A stretch of 64,000 nucleotides of DNA from JAKBEU01 sp036172095. GTDB taxonomy: Bacteria; Patescibacteriota; Microgenomatia; UBA1406; GWC2-37-13. Location: positions 122,212 to 186,211 of the forward strand of contig JAVHSH010000023.1 in the NCBI GenBank assembly GCA_036172095.1, written 5' to 3'. Below the pieces are notes generated by a model. That model was given only the letters and a program-made list of their open reading frames with translations, was not told the origin of the DNA and searched no databases. This document shows positions 52,300 to 59,960 of this stretch, piece after piece (position 1 is the stretch's first letter; each line of letters begins with the position of its first letter). The position numbers and the translations under genes are program-made.

Positions 52300-53160
52300 T
52301 TATGTCCCAGATGAGAACTCCTTTTGCAAATCTGAAAGGAGCTGATGGGCCTTATGGGATATTTTTTCTGGTATTTCAACAGTGTAAACAACATATAAGT
52401 CTCCTCTATGGGATTGCTGAGGATACACAATTCCCCTTCCTCGTAAACGTACCGTCGTCCCAGATTTCGTACCGGGCCGTATACGCAACGTAACCGTTCC
52501 ATCGAGTGTTTCAACGCTTACTTCTCCTCCAAGAACCACTAATGGGAAAGTCACCAATTTCTCGACATATACATCCTGCCCTTCTCTGCGGAAATGAGCA
52601 TCAGGGCGGACATGAACCAGGACATCAAAGTCGCTAAATCGGATTTTCATCCCATCGTCAACTCCTGCAGGGATTTTCATAGAGTGTTTTTTTCCTTTGA
52701 TCACAGTCTCTTTCTCGACTCCATGCACCGCTTCATTGAAGGTTAGTTCAACTTGATATACATCACGTCTTTTTCTCGTTCTTCCGCCAGCTCCCCCAAA
52801 TCCAAAAAACTGTTCGAATATCTCAAATGGGTCCGTTCCTCCAAAGTCAACATTTTCGAATGGACTTTGACCTCCATAGTTGGATGAGTAGGTATAGTTG
52901 AAAGGACCCTGTTGTTGTCCTCCTCCAGCACCGCCAAATCCTCCTCGTTCATATACATCCTTCCCAAACTGGTCATATTTTTCCCTTTTCTGTTTATCGG
53001 AAAGTGCTTCATATGCCTTGTTAATCTCCTTGAATTTTGTCGCTGCTTCTGGAGATTTATTACGATCAGGATGCCATTGGAGAGCCTGCTTTCTATATGC
53101 CGCCTTTATCTCTGAGTCAGACGCACCTTTTTTTACACCCAATAAATCGTAGTAATCCAT
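52300..53160 (-). CDS. dnaJ: DnaJ-family co-chaperone without zinc finger
   Basis: Stimulates DnaK ATPase and delivers substrates. The J domain is YYDLLGVKKGASDSEIKAAY with HPD at 30-32, then a Gly/Phe-rich linker (residues about 73-130). The C-terminal substrate domains begin DVYQVELTFNEAV. The four CxxCxGxG zinc repeats of type I DnaJ are absent and the chain is 286 residues, so it is type II, CbpA-like. As it is the only J-protein in the hrcA operon here, it probably is the main DnaJ. A strong hairpin separates it from dnaK. Confidence 0.93.
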   Translation of the reverse strand: MDYYDLLGVKKGASDSEIKAAYRKQALQWHPDRNKSPEAATKFKEINKAYEALSDKQKREKYDQFGKDVYERGGFGGAGGGQQQGPFNYTYSSNYGGQSPFENVDFGGTDPFEIFEQFFGFGGAGGRTRKRRDVYQVELTFNEAVHGVEKETVIKGKKHSMKIPAGVDDGMKIRFSDFDVLVHVRPDAHFRREGQDVYVEKLVTFPLVVLGGEVSVETLDGTVTLRIRPGTKSGTTVRLRGRGIVYPQQSHRGDLYVVYTVEIPEKISHKAHQLLSDLQKEFSSGT

Positions 53161-53186
53161 TTTTCAATAATTCAAATATGTAAAAC

Positions 53187-53216
53187 AGATGGGACGATCA
53201 AACGATCGCCCCATCT
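53187..53216 (-). terminator. Intercistronic hairpin between dnaK and dnaJ
   Basis: On the minus-strand RNA, A-GATGGGGCGATC and GATCGTCCCATC-T form a 13-bp stem with one G-U pair and a GTTT loop. On the plus strand the G-U becomes an A-C mismatch, so it is tuned for the dnaK-dnaJ transcript. The following TGTTTTAC is only a weak U-tract, so partial termination or an mRNA-stability element that lowers dnaJ relative to dnaK is likely. Confidence 0.7.
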
Positions 53217-53230
53217 TATTGTTCGCTAGT

Positions 53231-55147
53231 TTAGCTTACGACCTGTCCTTCTTCAACATCTTTTTTTGGTTCTTCTTTTTTTTCTTCTGCACCCGCAGCT
53301 CCTGGTTGTGTTTGAGATGCATCTGGGGTCTTATTTTCTTTTTGATACATATACTGGCCAACTTTTTGAAGCTCATCAGATAGTTCGTTCACTTTTTTCT
53401 CAATCTCTTCTTTTGTCCCTTTTTCATATACTTCTCTCAATTCTTTAATCTTCTTCTCTATAGATTCTTTCAATTCTTTTGGCGCTTTGTCACCAGCATC
53501 CTTAAGGGATTTCTCAGACGTATAGATGAGATTATCCGCTTTGTTTTTTATCTCAATCTTTTCTTTTTCTGCCTTGTCTTTTTCAGCATTTTCTTCTGCT
53601 TCCTTTTTCATCTTTTCTATTTCTTCCTTGGTGAGCCCTGTTGAACCAGTTATCTTTATCGCTTGTGTCTTGCCTGATGCCTTATCTTTCGCTGTGACAG
53701 TAAGCAAACCACTTGCATCAATGTCAAATGATACTTCAATCTGTGGAACTCCACGTGGAGCAGGTGGAATACCATCAAGAATAAATCGTCCTAAAGATTT
53801 GTTATCTTTTGCGAGTGGCCTCTCCCCTTGTAGGATATTTATCTCGACAGACGTTTGGTTATCTGCAGCTGTGGAAAATATCTCTGTTTTCCCTGTCGGA
53901 ACTGATGTGTTCCTCTGGATAAGTGGCGTTGATACGCTTCCAAGCGTTTCAACTCCTAAAGTCAATGGAGTGACGTCAACTAACAATATATCTTTACCTC
54001 CAACATCGCCCGCAATGACGCCCGCTTGGATTGCCGCACCAACCGCAACCACTTCATCAGGATTGACAGAACGGTTTGGATCTTTTCCAAAGAAAGTCTT
54101 GACTACCTCGATGACTTTTGGCATACGTGTCATTCCTCCTACCATGACAACCTCATTGATATCAGACACTGTAAGTTTTGCATCGCTTAAACATTTCTTT
54201 ACAGGTTCAAGCGACTTTTCGATGAGGTCTCCGACCAATGACTCAAGCTTTGCTCGTGTCAATTTCATGACTAAGTGAAGTGGACCTTCTTTACCTTGAG
54301 TTATAAATGGTAGGTTCACTTCAGACTCCATCGAGGATGAAAGTTCTATCTTTGCTTTCTCAGCCGCATCTCTCAATCGTTGTAATGCTTGAGGATCTTT
54401 GCGAAGGTCAACATTGTTCTCTTTCTTGAATTCATCTGCGAGATAATCAATTATGATTTTATCAAAATCATCACCTCCTAAGTGTGTATCACCGTTGGTG
54501 GACTTTACCTTATAAACTCCCGATTGAGCATCAAGGTCAAGCTCCAAGATTGAGATGTCAAATGTTCCTCCACCCAAATCATACACTGCGATGGTGTGCG
54601 TATTTTTCTTGTCCAATCCATATGCTAATGCAGCTGCAGTTGGCTCATTTATGATACGGACAACTTCAAGACCTGCGATCTCTCCTGCTTGTTTTGTCGC
54701 CTGACGCTGCGCATCGTCAAAATATGCTGGTACTGTGATGACTGCCTGCGTGACTGTATCACCAAGATATTTTTCTGCGTCTGTTTTAATTTTTGAAAGT
54801 ATTTTTGCAGAAATTTCCTGAGGACTAAACTGCCTACCTTCTACTTCAACCACAGCCATATCATTCTTCCCCGCCTTAACGGTATAAGGAAGCCATTTCA
54901 TGTCTGTTTGGACAGATGGGTCAGAAAGCTTTCTTCCCACAAGTCGTTTGACTGAGTAGACCGTCGATTTTGAATTTAACACCATCTGTCTTTTCGCAAC
55001 ATCACCTACAATGTTCTTGATTGGGTCAACTATCGAAGGAATGACATTACGACCTTCAGTTGAATGAATAACCTTTGGTGATCCACCCTCCATCACCGCG
55101 ACACATGAGTTTGTTGTTCCGAGATCTATCCCGATTATTTTTGCCAT
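53231..55147 (-). CDS. dnaK: Chaperone DnaK (Hsp70)
   Basis: ATP-dependent protein-folding chaperone. The start at 55147 gives MAKIIGIDLGTTNSCVAVMEGG. The nucleotide-binding domain has IINEPTAAALAYGLDKK and VYDLGGGTFDISIL, the linker is DILLVDVTPLTLGVE, and the substrate domain has LQGERPLAKDNKSLGRFILDGIPPAPRG. It is 638 residues. The C-terminus is Glu/Lys/Ala-rich and ends in EEGQVVS. A 25-residue upstream extension would overlap grpE and is rejected. Confidence 0.97.
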   Translation of the reverse strand: MAKIIGIDLGTTNSCVAVMEGGSPKVIHSTEGRNVIPSIVDPIKNIVGDVAKRQMVLNSKSTVYSVKRLVGRKLSDPSVQTDMKWLPYTVKAGKNDMAVVEVEGRQFSPQEISAKILSKIKTDAEKYLGDTVTQAVITVPAYFDDAQRQATKQAGEIAGLEVVRIINEPTAAALAYGLDKKNTHTIAVYDLGGGTFDISILELDLDAQSGVYKVKSTNGDTHLGGDDFDKIIIDYLADEFKKENNVDLRKDPQALQRLRDAAEKAKIELSSSMESEVNLPFITQGKEGPLHLVMKLTRAKLESLVGDLIEKSLEPVKKCLSDAKLTVSDINEVVMVGGMTRMPKVIEVVKTFFGKDPNRSVNPDEVVAVGAAIQAGVIAGDVGGKDILLVDVTPLTLGVETLGSVSTPLIQRNTSVPTGKTEIFSTAADNQTSVEINILQGERPLAKDNKSLGRFILDGIPPAPRGVPQIEVSFDIDASGLLTVTAKDKASGKTQAIKITGSTGLTKEEIEKMKKEAEENAEKDKAEKEKIEIKNKADNLIYTSEKSLKDAGDKAPKELKESIEKKIKELREVYEKGTKEEIEKKVNELSDELQKVGQYMYQKENKTPDASQTQPGAAGAEEKKEEPKKDVEEGQVVS

Positions 55148-55190
55148 AGTATTTAAAATTAATAGTAATTGATAATAGTAGCTACCCTTT

Positions 55191-55730
55191 TTATGATTTT
55201 TTTGAAACTGTAACCTGTGCAACCCTCAATATCTGTCCATTGAATGTATATCCCTTTCGTAAAACAGCAACGACAATATTATCTTCCTTACCTTCTTCCA
55301 TATTGATGACCTCAGCGGTATGCGGGTCATACACTGTGTTTAGCACTTCCAATTCCTCCAGCCCCTCATTTTTCAGTAGTTTATAAAATGCACTTTTGAC
55401 ATGGATGAGGTTCTTGTCGCTGACAAATACTTCAGCCCGCTCCAAATCGTCAAGGAACGTCAACAACTTCGATATGAGACTTTTGTTGGCGTTTTTCGTC
55501 CATTCAACCCGCTGATCTTGGATACGTCTTTCAAAGTTCTGATAATCCGCTATTGCTCGAAGGTACTTCAGCTTGTATTCTTCAGCCTGAGCTGCTTGCT
55601 CATCGCATGATTTACATACCTTTTCAGCTTCACACGAACATTCAACATTTTCCTTTTTTTCATTCTCGACAATCCCCGGTTCAACTGGATCGCCAGGCTG
55701 TTCTTTGGTTTTATCCGTTTGTTTTTGCAT
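55191..55730 (-). CDS. grpE: Nucleotide exchange factor GrpE with a four-Cys N-terminal segment
   Basis: Releases ADP from DnaK. The long coiled-coil (residues about 45-95, LKYLRAIADYQNFERRIQDQ) and the C-terminal beta domain (VYDPHTAEVINMEEGKEDNIVVAVLRKGYTFNGQILRVAQVTVSK) are diagnostic. The disordered N-terminus holds C31, C33, C39 and C42 (ECSCEAEKVCKSC), an unusual cluster that could bind metal or respond to redox state (inference). It is 179 residues and lies 11 nt after hrcA. Confidence 0.94.
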   Translation of the reverse strand: MQKQTDKTKEQPGDPVEPGIVENEKKENVECSCEAEKVCKSCDEQAAQAEEYKLKYLRAIADYQNFERRIQDQRVEWTKNANKSLISKLLTFLDDLERAEVFVSDKNLIHVKSAFYKLLKNEGLEELEVLNTVYDPHTAEVINMEEGKEDNIVVAVLRKGYTFNGQILRVAQVTVSKKS

Positions 55731-55741
55731 AGTATTATGTT

Positions 55742-56527
55742 TTATTTAACTTGTTCCAATCCGAATTTCTGATCTTTCATTATTCCCGAAAGAAGTTCAG
55801 AAAAATATTTGACCTGAGGTGCAACGAGATCGTAATGCATACGTTTTGGTCCAACAACACCAATTATTCCTTTCACATTGTTTGAGTCAAACTCCCCAAA
55901 TATACTGGCGCACGAATCATAGATTGGATCCGAATAGCCTTCATCACCGAGGACAAAATAGATATTGTGACCTTCCAGTGAACCGAACTTGTTGAGAAGC
56001 CGCTCCCAATATTCTATCTGCTCCAATTGCTGAAAAATCTGTCGTTCTATCTCTCTATTGATAAACTCTTGGATTGACAAAAGATTTGCCAGTCCTGCAA
56101 AATAGATATCTCCTGTATTTGTCGTAGCAAGGGAAACTAACCCTGTCCTTTGTGCGAGGACACGAGTCGCTTGTGTCAATAATTTGTGCATTTCGCTTCG
56201 CTCATCCCAAACACTGTTTTTGTAGGCGACCTCATCGGCCGTAGACATCTCCTTCTGTTTCATGATTTTATTGATATAAAACCGAAACCCTTTTGGGGAT
56301 GGAATGCGACCAGATGAAAAATGGGATTTCATGATATATCCTTTTTTTGCTAGAACAACCATTTCGTTCCGAATCGTGGCTGGTGATACACCAAGCTTAT
56401 ATTTCTTCTCAAGGATTTCCGAACCCACAGGTTCTCCTGTTTCAGTATGCTCCTGAATGATTGCTTTCAATATATCTATCTGACGAGCTGTCAATTCATC
56501 CATAGGGTTTATCATTCCGAAGTCCAT
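55742..56527 (-). CDS. hrcA: Heat-inducible transcription repressor HrcA
   Basis: Represses heat-shock operons by binding CIRCE. The winged-helix N-terminus is ARQIDILKAIIQEHTETGEPVGSEIL with GVSPATIRNEM, followed by the GAF-like dimerisation domain (LVSLATTNTGDIYFAGLANLL). It is 261 residues from 56527; Met5 (56515) and Met9 (56503, MDELTARQ) are alternatives. It heads the order hrcA-grpE-dnaK-dnaJ, and a CIRCE-like operator overlaps its promoter, so the operon is probably autoregulated. Confidence 0.93.
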   Translation of the reverse strand: MDFGMINPMDELTARQIDILKAIIQEHTETGEPVGSEILEKKYKLGVSPATIRNEMVVLAKKGYIMKSHFSSGRIPSPKGFRFYINKIMKQKEMSTADEVAYKNSVWDERSEMHKLLTQATRVLAQRTGLVSLATTNTGDIYFAGLANLLSIQEFINREIERQIFQQLEQIEYWERLLNKFGSLEGHNIYFVLGDEGYSDPIYDSCASIFGEFDSNNVKGIIGVVGPKRMHYDLVAPQVKYFSELLSGIMKDQKFGLEQVK

Positions 56528-56549
56528 AATTATGGTGGACGATGAATGA

Positions 56550-56576
56550 TTAGCAATAATATACCAACTCTGCTAA
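56550..56576. promoter_or_regulatory. Degenerate CIRCE operator
   Basis: TTAGCA-15 nt-TGCTAA matches the outer hexamers and exact spacing of the CIRCE consensus (TTAGCACTC-N9-GAGTGCTAA). The inner triplets (ATA and CTC on the plus strand) do not pair. It covers the -10 box of the hrcA promoter. Confidence 0.8.
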
Positions 56577-56586
56577 ATTAAGTCAA
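56558..56586 (-). promoter_or_regulatory. Sigma70-type promoter of the hrcA operon
   Basis: On the minus strand TTGACT (56581-56586) and TATATT (56558-56563) are 17 nt apart. The predicted start is near 56551, leaving a leader of about 24 nt. CIRCE overlaps the spacer and the -10. Confidence 0.78.
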
Positions 56587-56596
56587 GAGGTATTTT

Positions 56597-56605
56597 TGAT
56601 ATACT
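56597..56605 (+). promoter_or_regulatory. Extended -10 promoter for the Nudix gene
   Basis: TGATATACT ends 6 nt before the ATG at 56612. It is divergent from the hrcA promoter, about 10 bp away, so HrcA binding might also influence it. Confidence 0.6.
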
Positions 56606-56611
56606 TGTGTC

Positions 56612-57058
56612 ATGTACGAAAAATATATATCGATACTGTCTGTCGGAGCTTTCATTTTCAATGAAAAGTACGAGCTCCTCGTGGTCAAAAAATCACTTAA
56701 TGAACAGATTGATGCAGGGCTTTGGACTATTCCAGGGGGAAAGATATACCCTCAAGAGCATATCCTTGATGGACTGCGCCGGGAGATACGTGAAGAAGTC
56801 GGACTTGAAATCGACCCACCACAATGGATTGGAGAAGATGTGTTCCAAAATAATGAGGCTATGTTCCACGCTGAACACTTCATGTGCAAAGCGCGAATCA
56901 CTTCAGTCGTTCTCGAAAAAAAATTGACTGAATATAGGTGGATTTCAGGACTATCCGACATTGAGGACCTCCCTTTCGCTCAAAATATCAAAAAGAGAAT
57001 AATAGAAATATTTACAAAAGAATACTTTCCATTATGGAAAAAGCTGTCAAGCTCTTAA
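56612..57058 (+). CDS. Nudix hydrolase
   Basis: A 148-residue enzyme that hydrolyses a nucleoside diphosphate linked to another moiety. The Nudix box is complete: GGKIYPQEHILDGLRREIREEVGLE fits G-x5-E-x7-REUXEE-x-GU, with GLWTIPGGK preceding it. The NEKYELLVVKKS strand resembles GDP-mannose mannosyl hydrolase-type enzymes, but the substrate is open. Its last 25 nt overlap the next gene. Confidence 0.9.
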   Translation: MYEKYISILSVGAFIFNEKYELLVVKKSLNEQIDAGLWTIPGGKIYPQEHILDGLRREIREEVGLEIDPPQWIGEDVFQNNEAMFHAEHFMCKARITSVVLEKKLTEYRWISGLSDIEDLPFAQNIKKRIIEIFTKEYFPLWKKLSSS

Positions 57059-57738
57059 ATTCAAAAGGTAATACGCTCGCTTCTCTTCTCTACCTCGGCA
57101 ACAAGAATCATCTCATCATATTGTGCCATGGTTTTGGAGGCTGTAAGGATGACTTTGGGATAAAACAACTCGCTATAGCACTGAATAAGTTTGGATATTC
57201 CACGTTTATTTTTGATTTTACCGGTCAAGGCAAAAGTGAAGGAAGTAAAGAATTTGATTTGAAACAGCAGGTCAATGATTTAGATGGTGTCATTGAACAT
57301 TTCAAACATGAATATTCCCAAATATCAGTACTCGGTGGAAGTATGGGTGGGCTCGTCTCTACCCTCATCGCAGTAAAAAGAAGCGATATTACTCATCTGA
57401 TTTTGGTAAACCCATTTTTATATTTATACAAAAAAATAAGTTGGAGGGATACGAAGTATCTGATTGGAACATTACTACTGTATCCATTTAGTAAGAGGGT
57501 TAGATCTATTTATTCATGTTATTTTACATATTTTCGACCAAAAAAACTTAAGACCCCAACTCTTATTATCGTTGGCAAAAACGATATGAGAGTAAGTTTG
57601 ACTCATTCTCATAAATTCTATAGCCATATTGTTTGCACAAAACAACTTATAAATGACGATGAAATTGATCATGAACTTTCAATTCAACACTATGTGAATA
57701 TCGTATCTGACTATATTATTAATTGGTTGAAAATTTAA
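57034..57738 (+). CDS. Alpha/beta-hydrolase (serine hydrolase)
   Basis: A 234-residue hydrolase. The oxyanion motif is HGFGGCKDDF, the nucleophile Ser lies in LGGSMGGLV, the Asp in VGKNDMRV and the His in DEIDHELS, a complete triad. FDFTGQGKSEGS is typical of the family. Likely an esterase or peptidase; substrate unknown. The 25-nt overlap with the Nudix gene suggests translational coupling. Confidence 0.88.
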   Translation: MEKAVKLLNSKGNTLASLLYLGNKNHLIILCHGFGGCKDDFGIKQLAIALNKFGYSTFIFDFTGQGKSEGSKEFDLKQQVNDLDGVIEHFKHEYSQISVLGGSMGGLVSTLIAVKRSDITHLILVNPFLYLYKKISWRDTKYLIGTLLLYPFSKRVRSIYSCYFTYFRPKKLKTPTLIIVGKNDMRVSLTHSHKFYSHIVCTKQLINDDEIDHELSIQHYVNIVSDYIINWLKI

Positions 57739-57747
57739 ATAATATCT

Positions 57748-58596
57748 ATGAATATTGGAGCACATCTCTCTATTGCCGGTGGGTATCATAAGGCGCTCGA
57801 GCGAATACATGTCATTGGCGGTACCTGTCTTCAAATTTTTTCTGCCTCTCCTCGAGGATGGAATACGGCAACTCTTACTGAGGAGTCAAAGCGGCTATTT
57901 TTGGAAACAAAGAAAAAACTTGGAATTAATGATGTATTTTTTCATGCATCCTATCTTGTCAATCTTGCAGATGAAGGACGAATTGGTGAAGCATCAAAAA
58001 GATCACTTATCACTGAGCTCGATGTTGCTTCCCAATTAGAAATAGTTGGAAGCATCGTCCATACGGGATCCTTTAAGGGGAGCCCTCCTTCCGTTTTGAA
58101 AATGGAGGATGCTAAATATAGTGTCCTTATTCGCAATATCAAGGAAGTGCTAAATGCTACACCAAAAAACACTTTTCTCATTTTGGAAAATGCAGGAAAC
58201 AAAAAAATTGGTCAAAATATTGAAGAACTGGCCTTAATTATTCGAAATGTGGGGAATAGTCGACTTAAAATATGTCTTGACACCTGCCATCTTTTCTCAG
58301 CTGGATATGAACTTTCAAATCAAAAAAAATTAGAGGATTTCCTACGTGAGTTTGAAACAAAAATTAGCCTTAATAAACTTGTGGTTCTTCATATAAATGA
58401 CAGTCGAGACCCTTTTGACTCTGGACGTGATAGACATGAGAATATCGGTCAAGGTACTCTCGGCATAAAGCCTTTTGAGTTGTTATTGAATAATGACAAA
58501 ACAAGGAATCTTCCTTTCATCATAGAGACACCAGGATTTGATGGAAAAGGACCAGATAAAAAAAATATGGATATTTTAAAAGGACTCGTAAAGTAA
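57748..58596 (+). CDS. nfo: Endonuclease IV (AP endonuclease)
   Basis: Cleaves DNA at abasic sites in base-excision repair. GAHLSIAGGYHKALE, LQIFSASPRGW, FLILENAGNKKIGQNIEEL, KICLDTCHLFSAGYEL and LHINDSRDPFDSGRDRHENIGQGTLG supply the His, Glu and Asp ligands of the three-metal site. It is 282 residues. No Shine-Dalgarno is visible. It starts 9 nt after the hydrolase gene. Confidence 0.95.
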   Translation: MNIGAHLSIAGGYHKALERIHVIGGTCLQIFSASPRGWNTATLTEESKRLFLETKKKLGINDVFFHASYLVNLADEGRIGEASKRSLITELDVASQLEIVGSIVHTGSFKGSPPSVLKMEDAKYSVLIRNIKEVLNATPKNTFLILENAGNKKIGQNIEELALIIRNVGNSRLKICLDTCHLFSAGYELSNQKKLEDFLREFETKISLNKLVVLHINDSRDPFDSGRDRHENIGQGTLGIKPFELLLNNDKTRNLPFIIETPGFDGKGPDKKNMDILKGLVK

Positions 58597-58615
58597 ACTC
58601 TCCTCTAAAAAAGGG

Positions 58616-58624
58616 TGATACAAT
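58616..58624 (+). promoter_or_regulatory. Extended -10 promoter for the CCA-adding enzyme gene
   Basis: TGATACAAT ends 7 nt before the ATG at 58632, again predicting a leaderless mRNA. Confidence 0.55.
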
Positions 58625-58631
58625 TGCATAT

Positions 58632-59960
58632 ATGGATACTTCGCTTCCCCAACCAGTTATCGATTTCATGGAAAGACTCAAAAAACATGGGTTTGAGGTC
58701 TATGTCGTGGGAGGAGCAGTGCGTAACCTACTCCTAAAAAAAGATATTTTGAACTGGGACTTCACAACAAATGCCACACCAGAGAAAATCCAAGAGTTGT
58801 ATCCTGATAATTTCTATCATAATGTGTACGGAACCGTAACTGTAAAGTCGGGTGATTTTTTGTTTGAAATAACTCCTTTCAGAAAAGAATCAGGATATGA
58901 TGATAACCGTCATCCGACAACGATTGAATGGGCAAAAACTTTGGAAGAAGATCTGGCAAGAAGAGACTTTACCATTAATGCTATGGCTTATAACGGAAAA
59001 AAGATTGTGGATTTATTTTATGGCAAAAAACATCTAGATGAAAAAAAGATTGTAGCAGTTGGCGATGCAGATAAACGGTTTCAGGAAGATGCGCTCCGTT
59101 TGATGCGAGGTATACGATTCGCATCCCAACTTGGTTTTTTAATTGACATAAATACGAGAGATGCTATGGCGCGTAATGCGGACCGTATAACTTCCGTCTC
59201 AGGGGAACGAATACGGGATGAGCTTCTCAAAATACTGGGAAGCGATCATCCTTCTGAAGGATTCCTTTTTCTCAAAAATACAGGGATTTTGAAGTATATA
59301 CTTCCTGAGCTGGATGCCTGTTTTGAAGTGCCTCAAAAAAGCCCGAAGAGACACCATATCTATGACGTTGGGACCCATCTTATCATGGCGCTCAAGGAGT
59401 GTCCTTCTTCCGACCCAATTGTGAGGTTTGCCGCGGTAATGCACGATATTGGAAAAGTCGATACATTCCACAAGGATGAGGAGTCGGGATTGATTACGTT
59501 TTACAATCATGAAGTTATCGGGACCATCCAGGCAACAAAAATAGCCGAGCGACTCCGCCTTTCAAGTGAACAGAAAACAAAGTTTATTCGATTAATCGAG
59601 TTTCATCAGTTTACAGTGCAAGAGGACCAAACGGATAAAGCAGTTAGAAGATTTATACGGGAGGTTGGGAAAGAATATATTCAGGATATGCTTGATTTAC
59701 GTACTGCAGATCGGGTTGGTTCTGGTTCAACGCCAACTTCTTGGCGATTGGATTTATTCAAGAAAAGAATCGTTGAAGTGCAGAAAGAACCATTCACCGT
59801 AAAAGATCTTAAAGTTGATGGACTTGATGTAATGAAGGAAAAACATATTCAGCCAAGCAGACTAGTCGGCGACATATTGGACGGATTATTTGAAAAAGTA
59901 ATCAATAAGGAACTTGTGAATGAACGAGATGTGCTGCTGGCGGAACTCAGAAAAGAGTAG
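58632..59960 (+). CDS. cca: CCA tRNA nucleotidyltransferase with HD domain
   Basis: Adds or repairs the 3' CCA of tRNA. The class II head has YVVGGAVRNLLL, the NTP-selecting RRDFTINAMAY, and EDALRLMRGIRFASQLGF. A C-terminal HD phosphohydrolase domain (residues about 240-360) contains AAVMHDIGK. The metal-binding D-x-D of the nucleotidyltransferase reads N41-W-D43 (ILNWDFTTNATPE), so the first Asp is Asn. All other motifs look intact. It is 442 residues and overlaps the convergent MBL gene by 14 nt. Confidence 0.93.
   Translation: MDTSLPQPVIDFMERLKKHGFEVYVVGGAVRNLLLKKDILNWDFTTNATPEKIQELYPDNFYHNVYGTVTVKSGDFLFEITPFRKESGYDDNRHPTTIEWAKTLEEDLARRDFTINAMAYNGKKIVDLFYGKKHLDEKKIVAVGDADKRFQEDALRLMRGIRFASQLGFLIDINTRDAMARNADRITSVSGERIRDELLKILGSDHPSEGFLFLKNTGILKYILPELDACFEVPQKSPKRHHIYDVGTHLIMALKECPSSDPIVRFAAVMHDIGKVDTFHKDEESGLITFYNHEVIGTIQATKIAERLRLSSEQKTKFIRLIEFHQFTVQEDQTDKAVRRFIREVGKEYIQDMLDLRTADRVGSGSTPTSWRLDLFKKRIVEVQKEPFTVKDLKVDGLDVMKEKHIQPSRLVGDILDGLFEKVINKELVNERDVLLAELRKE

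Noticed and set aside
53526..54278. Plus-strand ORF of 250 codons opposite dnaK
   Set aside because: Antisense shadow of dnaK with low-complexity Ser/Phe composition and no promoter or domain.
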